Assembly (NCBI RefSeq): GCF_004358325.1
Contig: NZ_CP037940.1
Coordinates: forward strand, 1,674,001-1,738,000
Reading direction: 5' to 3'
DNA: 64,000 nt
DNA from: Periweissella cryptocerci
Lineage (GTDB): Bacteria; Bacillota; Bacilli; Lactobacillales; Lactobacillaceae
Below the pieces are notes generated by a model. It ran no database searches, was not told where the DNA came from, and saw only the letters and a program-made list of their open reading frames with translations. The position numbers and the translations under genes were made by a program. Every line of letters starts with the position of its first letter. The stretch's first letter is position 1. Positions 51,141 to 61,100 of the stretch are shown here, in pieces.

Positions 51141-52569
51141 AGTGTTGTTTGCTGCCGCTGAAGCAGCACCATTCTTCAAAACGGGTGGTTTAGGTGACGT
51201 TGCCTACGCGTTACCACGGGCTTTGAATGCCGCGGGTGATGACGTACGTGTAGTTGTGCCATATTATTCAGAGCTTTTCCCAGCTAAATATAAAGATCGT
51301 TTGGTTGATTTGGCTAACTTTGAAGTGCACATCAATGGTCAAAATAAGTACGCGGGCATTAAGACGCTGAATTTGGATGGCATTACTTACTACTTTATTG
51401 ATAACGTAGAATACTTTGGCCGTGACCAATTGTATGATTTTTGGGATGATGGTGAACGTTATGCCTTCTTCCAATTAGCGATTATTGAAATGATGCAAGT
51501 GATTGATTTCATTCCACGCGTAATCCACGTAAATGACTGGCATACGGCCTTCATTCCCGTGTTATTACGGACAAAGTTCCACTGGGTGGGTGCCTTTAAA
51601 AATATCAAGACGATGCTTACGATTCATAACTTGATGTTCCAAGGTTATTTTCCACCAGTAATTCTTGACTCATTGTTCGATATGGGACAAGAAACATTCC
51701 GTGACGATCGCGCCAAAGCTGGTGACATGTTGAATTGGTTGAAGGGTGGGATTAACTACGCTGATGCCGTTAACACGGTGTCACCAACCTATGCTCAAGA
51801 AATCATGACACCTGAATTTGGTGAAGGTTTAGACGGGGTCTTGCGCAACGTCAGCTATAAAGTTTCGGGGATTATGAATGGTATTGATACCAAGTTGTAT
51901 AATCCAATGACGGATACGGCCTTGCCAGCACCATATTCAGCGACCGACTTATCAGGTAAAGCGGTGGATAAAGCAGCCTTGCAAGCTGAAGTTGGTTTGC
52001 CAGTTCGTGATGACGTGCCAGTGTTTGCGATGGTATCACGCTTGACGGACCAAAAAGGTGTCGATATTCTGATGGATACGATGCACGACTTCTTGAGCCG
52101 CCATGATGCGCAAGTGATTATTTTGGGAACGGGATTCCCAGATTTAGAACAACGTGTACAAGCATATCAAACACAATTCCCAGATCAATTTGTGGGCTTA
52201 ATCGCCTTTGACGTCAATTTAGCACAACGCATCTATGCTGGTGCCGATGCCTTCTTGATGCCATCGAAGTTTGAACCATCAGGCCTTTCACAAATGGTGG
52301 CAATGCACTATGGTACGTTGCCAATCGCGCATTTAGTGGGTGGCTTGCGTGATACGGTTGATCCATTCAACCCAATCACGGGTGAAGGTACTGGGTTTGG
52401 TTTTGATCGTTATTCATCAGTTGTGCTTGGTGAAATCTTGGCGTTTGCTTTCCGGACATTCATGGAAAACCAACCAGCTTGGCAACAACTGATGCAAACT
52501 GGAATGGCACGTGATTTTGACTGGGCCAACTCAGCCAAAATCTACGCCGAACGCTATATGGGAATTTAA
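51133..52569 (+). CDS. glgA: Glycogen synthase (GT5, ADP-glucose)
   Basis: 478 residues from ATG 51133, which overlaps glgD by eight bases and lies after a GTGAGGTG ribosome binding site; a start at 51076 would lie well inside glgD. The N-terminus VLFAAAEAAPFFKTGGLGDV carries the ADP-glucose-binding K-x-G-G-L. HVNDWHTAFIPVLL, TIHNLMFQGYFP, SRLTDQKGVDIL and PSKFEPSGLSQM (the E-x-x-x-x-x-x-x-E end of GT-B synthases) are all present. It elongates alpha-1,4 chains. Confidence 0.95.
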   Translation: MTKVLFAAAEAAPFFKTGGLGDVAYALPRALNAAGDDVRVVVPYYSELFPAKYKDRLVDLANFEVHINGQNKYAGIKTLNLDGITYYFIDNVEYFGRDQLYDFWDDGERYAFFQLAIIEMMQVIDFIPRVIHVNDWHTAFIPVLLRTKFHWVGAFKNIKTMLTIHNLMFQGYFPPVILDSLFDMGQETFRDDRAKAGDMLNWLKGGINYADAVNTVSPTYAQEIMTPEFGEGLDGVLRNVSYKVSGIMNGIDTKLYNPMTDTALPAPYSATDLSGKAVDKAALQAEVGLPVRDDVPVFAMVSRLTDQKGVDILMDTMHDFLSRHDAQVIILGTGFPDLEQRVQAYQTQFPDQFVGLIAFDVNLAQRIYAGADAFLMPSKFEPSGLSQMVAMHYGTLPIAHLVGGLRDTVDPFNPITGEGTGFGFDRYSSVVLGEILAFAFRTFMENQPAWQQLMQTGMARDFDWANSAKIYAERYMGI

Positions 52570-52636
52570 TCACTAAACTTAGTGAGGAATACCCACTGTA
52601 CGTGCCACTTATAGCTGAACTACCAAAGGGAAGACG

Positions 52637-52666
52637 GGACTGTATGCATCAGCGATGCAACAGTCC
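52637..52666 (+). terminator. Hairpin between glgA and glgP
   Basis: GGACTGT pairs with ACAGTCC and GCATC with GATGC around AGC. It is followed by TCATTTTCTT, a weak T run. It is likely a partial terminator that lowers transcription of glgP relative to the synthesis genes. Confidence 0.6.
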
Positions 52667-52773
52667 TCATTTTCTTAAACTGTGGTTTTGGTTATGGTTT
52701 TTGAACGAGACTAACGCAGTGGCATAAACACAATTTAAAAAGTAACAAACTTACCCACGGAGGATATGCCTGA

Positions 52774-55197
52774 ATGGCTAATACAGTAACGAAAAAACAA
52801 TTTATCGAAGACTATCAGAATGAGATTCAGTCACTTTTTGCTGAAGACGTTAACAAAGCATCAGTGGCGAACCAATATCATGCCCTCGCGCAATTGGTAA
52901 AGCGCTACAGTAACCGCCAATGGACTTCCTCAATTAAGAAATACGATATCGATAAGCAAAAGCAAGTCTACTATTTCTCAATTGAATTCTTGCCGGGGCG
53001 TTACCTGAAGCCCAACCTCTTGAACATGAACTTTTTAGAAATGGTTCGTGAAGGTTTACAAGATTTAGGTTTGGATTTGGATGTGATTGCTGAACAAGAA
53101 CCCGACCAAGGTTTAGGTAATGGTGGTTTGGGTCGTTTGGCATCTGACTTCATGGATTCAATGCCAAGTATTGGTTTGGCCGCACACGGTAACGGTATTC
53201 GCTATCGTTATGGTTTGTTCCGCCAAGTCTTTGTCGATGGTTATCAATCAGAATTACCTGATGACTGGTTGCGTAATGGGAACGACTGGGAAATCCGTCG
53301 TGAAGACCACGCGGTCGTTGTACGTTTTGGCGGGAATGTTTATCTCCAACAGACTGAATCTGGTCATATGGAACCAGTTTATGAAAATAGCGAAGACATC
53401 TTGGCAGTGCCATATGACAACGCAATGATTGGGGCTGGTGAACTGGAAACCAATAACTTACGTTTATGGTCAGCAGAATTGCCACACTCAGTTGATAACG
53501 AATACGTGACCCCTGAAGTCCGTAGTCGCGTTAAAGCAATTTGTCGTGACTTGTACCCAGATGACTCAACGTATGATGGTCGAATCTTGCGTTTGCGCCA
53601 AGAATATTTCTTCTCATCAGCTGGTATTCAATCAATCGTGCGTCACTTCTTGGATCATCACGATGATATTACCGAATTGCCTAAATACGTGGCGGTGCAC
53701 ATTAATGATACGCACCCAACGTTGGTAATTCCTGAATTGATGCGGATTTTGGTCGATGATATGGGGATTGATTGGGAAAAAGCATGGGACATTACGACCC
53801 ACACGATGACTTACACAAACCATACATTGCTGGCAGAAGCCTTGGAAACTTGGCCAATTGATGCCATCAAGACAGAAATTCCCCGCATTTACCAAATTAT
53901 TGACGAAATCAATCGCCGTTTCTTTATGGAAATGCAAGGCAAGTTTGATGATAATTTGATTACGAGCATCGCTCCAATTGGGGATGGCAGCATCCGCATG
54001 GCGTATTTGGCAGTGATTGGTTCATCATCTGTGAATGGGGTTGCACCATTACACAGTGATTTGCTGCAAAAAGACGTATTGAAGGGCTTGTACGCCATTT
54101 CACCAGAGAAGTTTAACAACAAAACTAATGGGATTGCTTTACGCCGTTATGTGCACGAAGCAAATGAACCATTGGCCAAGTTGATTGATTCTAAACTCGG
54201 CAAAGTTTGGCGTGACCAACCAATGGCGATTGATGGTTTGACAGCCTATGCTGACGATGACCAATTCCTCCAAGAATTAGCGAAGGTTAAACAAGCAAAC
54301 AAGCGCGCCTTTGCGAAATTTATTGATGATAAGCTAGACATTCAAATTAATACAGATGCGATCTTTGACGTTCAAATTAAACGTTTGCATGCCTACAAGC
54401 GTCAAGTCTTGCACTTGTTCTATATCATCACGGAATACCACCGAATTAAGGCTAACCCCAAGGCTGACTTCACACCACGTGTACACATCTTTGGAGCTAA
54501 AGCGGCACCTTCATATTACTACGCGAAGTCAGTTATTAAGGTGATTAATGAAGTTGCTAATATGATTAACAACGACCCTGAAGTTGGGGATAAGTTGAAG
54601 GTTGTCTTCATTCCTAACTACAGTGTTTCAATTGCTGAAAAGATTATTCCAGCTGCCGATATTTCAGAACAAATTTCAACAGCTGGGAAGGAAGCTTCTG
54701 GGACATCAAACATGAAATTGATGGCTAACGGAGCGTTACTTGCGGCAACCCTTGATGGTGCGAACATTGATATCATCAAAGCTGCTGGTCGTGAAAACGA
54801 ATATGTCTTTGGTTTAACGACGGCAGAAGTTTACAAATACTACGAAAACAATGATTACTCAGCTCAAGCTGAATATGATCGTAACCCTGAATTGCAACGT
54901 GTGCTTAACTCATTGATTGATGGCTCAATTCCAAACATTCAATCAGAAGGCTGGGACATTCACGATTCAATGTTGCGTGATAACGATCAATACTTCGTGC
55001 TAGCGGACTATGCTGATTACGTGAAGACCCAAGACCAAATTAGTCACGACTACCTTGATAAGAAGGCTTGGACGAAGAAGTCACTGGCTAATATTGCAGC
55101 AAGTGGGGCGTTCTCATCAGATTACACGGTAGCACGTTATGCCGACGAAATTTGGCACGCACCTTATGCGAAAGATTTACAACTACTGGATAAGTAA
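52774..55197 (+). CDS. glgP: Glycogen/maltodextrin phosphorylase
   Basis: 807 residues, GT35. YFSIEFLPGRYLKPNLLN and EQEPDQGLGNGGLGRLASDF form the active-site gate and glycine-rich region. HINDTHPTL, RLHAYKRQVLH and KEASGTSNMKLMANGAL, which holds the PLP lysine, are all present. The gene releases glucose 1-phosphate from chain ends. The intracellular enzyme completes the glycogen cycle with the GH13 enzyme that follows after 34 bases. CGGAGG lies before the ATG at 52774. Confidence 0.95.
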   Translation: MANTVTKKQFIEDYQNEIQSLFAEDVNKASVANQYHALAQLVKRYSNRQWTSSIKKYDIDKQKQVYYFSIEFLPGRYLKPNLLNMNFLEMVREGLQDLGLDLDVIAEQEPDQGLGNGGLGRLASDFMDSMPSIGLAAHGNGIRYRYGLFRQVFVDGYQSELPDDWLRNGNDWEIRREDHAVVVRFGGNVYLQQTESGHMEPVYENSEDILAVPYDNAMIGAGELETNNLRLWSAELPHSVDNEYVTPEVRSRVKAICRDLYPDDSTYDGRILRLRQEYFFSSAGIQSIVRHFLDHHDDITELPKYVAVHINDTHPTLVIPELMRILVDDMGIDWEKAWDITTHTMTYTNHTLLAEALETWPIDAIKTEIPRIYQIIDEINRRFFMEMQGKFDDNLITSIAPIGDGSIRMAYLAVIGSSSVNGVAPLHSDLLQKDVLKGLYAISPEKFNNKTNGIALRRYVHEANEPLAKLIDSKLGKVWRDQPMAIDGLTAYADDDQFLQELAKVKQANKRAFAKFIDDKLDIQINTDAIFDVQIKRLHAYKRQVLHLFYIITEYHRIKANPKADFTPRVHIFGAKAAPSYYYAKSVIKVINEVANMINNDPEVGDKLKVVFIPNYSVSIAEKIIPAADISEQISTAGKEASGTSNMKLMANGALLAATLDGANIDIIKAAGRENEYVFGLTTAEVYKYYENNDYSAQAEYDRNPELQRVLNSLIDGSIPNIQSEGWDIHDSMLRDNDQYFVLADYADYVKTQDQISHDYLDKKAWTKKSLANIAASGAFSSDYTVARYADEIWHAPYAKDLQLLDK

Positions 55198-55231
55198 TTA
55201 GCACAACTAAAAAATAAGGACGGGTGAGTGT

Positions 55232-57055
55232 ATGGCAATCTATTTTGATCCATTAAAAATTGAATACAAAAAACCTTTCGGGGCGGTCCTCTATGGGACA
55301 ACGATTGATTTTGGCATCAAAATCGAGCACGAGCAAGTCCACTCGGTGACCTTAAATGTAATCGAGGATCAGCGTTATGCCCCCAAACAAGTTGTCGAAT
55401 TTCAACCTAATAAGAGTAATCACTGGATTGGTCAATTTACGGCGAACAATGCTGGTTTGTATTTTTATTATTATGAAATCACGTTGCAAGACCGGACGAT
55501 TTACTATGGTGCCAAAGAGAGTGGCATGAGCGGCTCCGGCCAGTGGTATAACAACCTGGATGAAGTGCACTCATACCAATTGACGACCGTAAGCAAAATC
55601 GAAAAGGTGCCCGATTGGTATAAAAATGCCATTTTCTACCATATCTTTGTCGACCGTTTCAACAATGGTAATCCCGATGGCAAGGTGACGGCACCTAAAC
55701 CTAATACGTTCTTGTATGGGCAAATGAGTGATGCACCGATGTATATTCGTGGAGTCGATAATGAAATTGCCCGCTGGGATTTTTACGGCGGTAATTTTAA
55801 AGGTATCACCCAGAAACTGGAGTATTTGCAAAATCTTGGCGTAACCGCGTTGTATTTGAGTCCGGTTTTTGAATCGCGCTCAAATCACCGCTACGATACG
55901 GCAGATTATCTGCAAATCGACAGTATGCTGGGTAGCTTAGCCGATTTTGATGCGTTGTTGGCGGCTTGTCACCAACGGGGAATGCATGTCATTTTGGATG
56001 GTGTGTTTAACCACGTGGGTTCAAATTCACGTTATTTCAATCTGTACGGCACGTATGAAGATTTAGGCGGCGCAGAATCTGAAAATTCACCATACTTCTC
56101 ATGGTTTGATTTCTCTGAATTTCCAACGGAATACAACAGTTGGTGGGGCGTCAAAGACTTACCGGTCGTGAATAAAAATGATGATGCATACCAAAAATTC
56201 ATCTACAAAACACCCCAGACTTCGGTCATTGATTACTGGACGAAGCGGGGCGTTGACGGTTGGCGGCTTGATGTGGCTGACGAATTACCTGATAATTTTA
56301 TCAAAGGGATTCGCACCGCTCTAGACCGGGCTGGTAAAGACGGCGAAACGGTATTGATTGGGGAAGTCTGGGAAGACGCCTCCAATAAAATTGCCTATGG
56401 TGAACGACACTATTATTTGAATGGTGACATGTTGCACGCAGTGATGAATTATCCATTCCGCAGTTTGATGTTGAAGTTATTGAATGGTGAGATTAGTATC
56501 ATGGACTTTGTTTTGCATGTTAAAACTTTGCAAGAGCACTATCCGAGTTGGACGTTCAAACATAATTTCAATAACATCGGCACCCACGATACGGAACGGG
56601 CGCTGACGATGGTTGGTAAGTCGATGGACAAATTCAACTTACTCGTGCAAATGTTCATGACGTTGCCAGGTGTGCCATGTATCTATTACGGTGATGAAAC
56701 GGGTTTGACGGGTGGCAAAGATCCCGAAAACCGGGCGTTCTATCCGTGGGATGATGTGAACCCTGAAGCGATGAACATTTACCAAGACGCGATTGCCATG
56801 CGTAAAAAGTACAGCTGGCTAGTTGATGCGAGTTTCGATATGTTCCCATTGGGACGTGGGGTTGGTTACATGTATTACCACGAAAATGGGCAATATGTAA
56901 TCTTCGCCGTGAATCCAACGGACATGACCCAGACGTTTACATCTGGGCAAGCTGACACAAGTAGCATGGCGCTATGGCCAGAACGTTTGGTTGAAATGTA
57001 CCTGAACGATGTGGTGGTAAAGCCATATAGTATGGTGGCAATTGATAATTCATAA
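55232..57055 (+). CDS. GH13 neopullulanase/cyclomaltodextrinase-type (amylopullulanase) enzyme
   Basis: 607 residues. An N-terminal beta-sandwich (about 1-125, CBM34-like) precedes the barrel. DGVFNHVGSNSRYF is region I, DGWRLDVADELP region II with the nucleophile Asp, LIGEVWEDASN region III with the acid Glu, and NNIGTHDTERAL region IV. There is no signal peptide, so it is cytoplasmic and not the large secreted amylopullulanase. Its place at the end of glgBCDAP matches the lactobacillar glycogen operon, where the enzyme removes alpha-1,6 branches or trims limit dextrins left by GlgP. Confidence 0.92.
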   Translation: MAIYFDPLKIEYKKPFGAVLYGTTIDFGIKIEHEQVHSVTLNVIEDQRYAPKQVVEFQPNKSNHWIGQFTANNAGLYFYYYEITLQDRTIYYGAKESGMSGSGQWYNNLDEVHSYQLTTVSKIEKVPDWYKNAIFYHIFVDRFNNGNPDGKVTAPKPNTFLYGQMSDAPMYIRGVDNEIARWDFYGGNFKGITQKLEYLQNLGVTALYLSPVFESRSNHRYDTADYLQIDSMLGSLADFDALLAACHQRGMHVILDGVFNHVGSNSRYFNLYGTYEDLGGAESENSPYFSWFDFSEFPTEYNSWWGVKDLPVVNKNDDAYQKFIYKTPQTSVIDYWTKRGVDGWRLDVADELPDNFIKGIRTALDRAGKDGETVLIGEVWEDASNKIAYGERHYYLNGDMLHAVMNYPFRSLMLKLLNGEISIMDFVLHVKTLQEHYPSWTFKHNFNNIGTHDTERALTMVGKSMDKFNLLVQMFMTLPGVPCIYYGDETGLTGGKDPENRAFYPWDDVNPEAMNIYQDAIAMRKKYSWLVDASFDMFPLGRGVGYMYYHENGQYVIFAVNPTDMTQTFTSGQADTSSMALWPERLVEMYLNDVVVKPYSMVAIDNS

Positions 57056-57062
57056 TATTTTT

Positions 57063-57110
57063 AAAAAGGAAGTGGAAAAGGCTGAAACTAGCTTTTCCAC
57101 TTCCTTTTTT
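57063..57110 (+). terminator. Strong terminator of the glycogen operon
   Basis: AAAAAGGAAGTGGAAAAG pairs with CTTTTCCACTTCCTTTTT around GCTGAAACTAG, an 18-bp perfect stem with a T run. Confidence 0.95.
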
Positions 57111-57619
57111 GATGTAGCTGAAGCTTGGCCACTACGTGCCAGTAAATTACTTGGCGCACCACGCTGGAAGCAACCTTCGAAGCCAGTCTGTGCTTATGCC
57201 TGCGAACCGGCAACGCAAAACATCCCAGCATTTTGTTTCACAAAATACTGAATCTAATCCTAACGCGATTAGATTAGCCTTGCAGGCTGGATGTCTGTCT
57301 TGGGAGGTTCGGATAAGCTGGGACTCTAAGGAATAAATTCCTAAGAGTCCTCATCTTATCCTCAGCGGCGATATGTGTTTCACACATCTCACCCCAGTCG
57401 CGGTGTAAAGGCTGCGCCCGCCAAGTAATTTACTGTCACTCCGTTAGTTAGTGATAATGCTCAAACTAGTGAAAAAGTCGTTGGTGGGCAGATTCAATAA
57501 AATCGGTTATCACTGATTTTGTGATGTGCTTGAACGAGTGCATAAGGTATATTCCGTGATACGTGAGCATTCGTAAACAAAAGTGCAGAAATGACAATCC
57601 CATGCTTGAATAAATCATT
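57111..57619. repeat. R1 repeat copy H (single module, expanded core domain)
   Basis: The left terminal repeat is lost, since the module starts right after the glycogen operon terminator. The outer stem is AAATTACTTGG (57144-57154) with CCAAGTAATTT. The core loop is expanded at about 57187-57299: GTGCTTATGCCTG, CGGCAACGCAAAACAT, ATTTTGTTTCACAAAAT, TCTAATC with GATTAGA, and GCAGGC. The GGATAAG/CTTATCC helix then carries the GGACTCT/AGAGTCC hairpin, followed by TCAGCG and GATATGTG/CACATCTC. The right arm ends GACAATCCCATGCTTGAATAA. Confidence 0.85.
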
Positions 57620-58107
57620 TTAATTGACGGTGATCATAAAATTTTGGTTATCAATAGTAAAGTATCGAGCATATTGAATAGGGTATAAATGGAAATAGCT
57701 AAGGCAACAGCGTGTTGCGTGATGTGATTCGCTTATTTATGTCGAAAATGTGATTTTTTTGTGCAGAATTGACATCGCCGGAAATTCTGGAAATATGGGT
57801 GGAAGTCAGGAGTGAAGATTGAAATTGGGTAAACCGCTGGATTTTTAGGTAATTAAATGCCGAAATAGTTGATATTAATATACGTATTCCTGAAATTCGG
57901 CAATTAGTCAGTGCGCTGATTAGTTTTTTGGAAATGGGGTTAACATTTTCTAATCTTTATAGAAATAAGCCTTAATTGTTACCGTAGAAGTCATAAATTC
58001 GTCATGCTTAATCGTTAAAATTTAACTACGTTGTACGTGGAGATAGTACAGCAGAATGCAACTAGGCATGCTAGCTACATAAAATTAACCGGAAGGAGGA
58101 GCATCAA
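57620..58107 (+). other. Long leader region before the pilin-like gene
   Basis: 488 bases without a gene. TTGACA at 57769-57774 with AAATAT at 57791-57796 is a possible promoter, giving a leader of about 300 nt. Near the end, TACGTTGTACGTGGAG and GCATGCTAGC are short palindromic stretches. The ribosome binding site GGAAGGAGG lies at 58091-58099. Confidence 0.45.
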
Positions 58108-61100
58108 TTGTTCAAAATTAAAATAAAACACATAAATATATTGATGGTTCTCCTAATGGTGACGGGGATTATCCTCGCAACAGTTGTCCCAACGATTGAA
58201 TCAATCTCGAATGCGCGCTCGATGAAAGTTCAGGTTAATAGCAAGGACGAAAAGCCCCTGATTGATGGTGAAAATTATTCGTTCACGAGTCAAACTAAGC
58301 GCCATGATCACAAGGTAGATTGGACATTTAAGTTTACGAAAAATAAGAGTACTGATCCTGAACAATTCAGCTTAGTTTTAAACGAGAACCAGACGGATTT
58401 TGATAACTTTGATGATTTTTCGGTTAACGGTAATGACCTCGCGATTCCCGATGTGAAAGAAGCAGTGGAAAAACTCGTGGCTGACGAAAAAGAAGACATT
58501 GAAGAATTAGAACAAGATGACGACGAAGCCCGTGAAGCCACACAACATGGGACGCTAACTTGGCAAGAAACGGCCGATGAAGATGATACGAAGCAAAACG
58601 ATGATAAAGCTACAAAGCAAACTAACGATGAGCCTAAATATCAATTAGTTTATACAACGGCGGAACCAACGAAGCAGGCCGAAGAAATCGAGATTACTTT
58701 CTCAACCCGCATTAACGATGAAGTCTATGCAGCTAATACGGAAGTTAAGTTGGAAGTTCAACCACACTTGATTGCGGGCATGACCGAAAAATTGCCACTT
58801 GGGGATGAAGATGACAAAAAGCTCGCTAAGAATGCCAAGTCGTATGAATTAACGGTCGATGCTAAGGTTCTATCTGAGGCGCCAGATGGGATTAAGGAAG
58901 CGCAAGATGTTGTTGAAACTTTTCAGAATGATAAGACACGTACTGAGTCAGATGCAGAAGTAACTGACACACCTGAACCAAAACAGGCAGTTGCAGAAAA
59001 AACGTCGGACGCTGAAAATACGAAAAATGCGTCTGCAAAGCCAAGTACGCGATCACAAATTACATCAACGGACCCGGGCTATAGCGTGGCAACATTTGAT
59101 CCATCAAAGTATCAATTTACAACTTCCGGTGGAACTGGAGCGGCGGGGACAAATTTAAAACCAACAAATAATACTTGGGAAAATGAACCGGTATCGCGGA
59201 TTCAAATAACACGAGATGCACAATCAACGGATTGGCGAACATATACGGCGTGGGCTAATACAACAACGAATGTTGGTAATACGTACGCAAATAGTAATAG
59301 CACGACTGCACCGGGAAACGGTACTAACTTGCAGATTTACCAAAAAGATGATTCTTTCGGATTTAATGGACAGGCGCCTAATCAAAACTTGAGACGCTAT
59401 GCAAATGGTGAATTTTTCGGTGATCCACAGACGGCAGCCAATGCTAGAACAGACGCAACGCGGTTAGGCTACCTGTTCGAATTTAATTTCGGTGCAGCTG
59501 GTAATTATGCTGCACCAGCTAATCCGGCTTGGACGAACAGTCTGAAACTGTATGTTCAGTATAGTAATGCGGGTAAATATTATACGCCGGAACATCCTGC
59601 TGGCTTGCAGATGGGGGCATTATTGACCTTCAGTGAATTTAAATTTGGAAATAATGGTACCGGTAACCGAACAACCGGTATGGCTGATCACCCAATTCTT
59701 GATGTATCTAATTCATTAATGGGTGGATTTATGATGGATGGTATCCGTGATATTCGGGTGCAAATTCAATACTTCTCGGTAAAAGAAAATGGCGATTTTG
59801 ACAAGCTGTTAGATATTCAGCCAATCACAACTAGTAATCCAGCATTGCAGTCGTGGTTATCAATTGGACCATTGGTTAATCACAGTGCAGGTACAGCCGG
59901 TGATTACCGCGGTTCAGAGGCGGTTTCAAAAACGTCAGACATCGGGAATCATAGCTTACTGATTGAACCGTCAATTGGCTCATTAATGACTAAAATACCC
60001 ACTAATGCTGGGAATAATATGAATGCTTACGCGGATATGTATACGTCAACTACCACTAGGTGGGAAGACAAGCTCGGAATGGTTAACTTTGAAAAGCAGG
60101 CAATTTCATTTCAAGTTGTTGGAACGACGAACGAATTCAGGTTCAAAAATGGGAATGGTTATTTCCTAAAAAGTTTTAGTTCAAGTTTCGTCCGACCGGT
60201 GTCACCAAAACAACCGACTAAGCAGGTTACGGCTAGTGAAACTAATCTTAATGCCGATGAATTGAATGCCGCTAATCCGGCGAATAAATCAACAATCAGA
60301 TTGAACGATGGTGAAACTACAACCACGACAACGGCCAATTATACGTACAATGATAATACGAATCGGACGTTGAATAGCGGAACTAATAATACGTGGTATG
60401 GATTGACAACGGCTTATCCATCGGGAATGAATGTTAGAAGACAGAGAACAGGTAATACTACAGCAACGTTTGGCACATATACGGGTGGGACAGCCCAAAC
60501 GCCTACAGGAGCAGCTAATCTTACAGCTCAAAGTGAGGGATTTGGAGCAATCGTTTGGAATCGTAATAATGGTACATTGAAAAATGCAGGTAATGCGTTG
60601 ATTGTAGCAGGAACAGGGAACAATACGGCACCTACATATGTCGATACACGTCAGCGCCAGCTTACAATTGACGGTGACTGGGCCCTTTATCCAGATGGTA
60701 CTTATGTGAGACGCGTTGGTGGCAAAATTTATCAAGGAAAATTACGAGCGAACAATTTTAGTACGCAAGCGTTATTGCAAGCGAATATGCCAGGATATGC
60801 GGGTGCAGTAGTAGCACCATATTTGACGGGAACATTGCCAGTAGGGTTGGAACAGTTGGAAGTGCAGGTGTTGCCATCAGGAACGGGTACATCATTTAGT
60901 CGGTATACGGCGGGGACTGAAACAACCACGATAAATACTACTAAACTTTATGATGCAACCAAGAATCCAGCAACTGGTGAATATCGGAACAACCAAGTAG
61001 CTAAGGTCCACTATTATGACATTTCACAGCCGACATACCACATTCCAAATGAAAGTGTGACTAAGCCAGGTGAAATCACAATTAAAGATACTTTGCCGGT

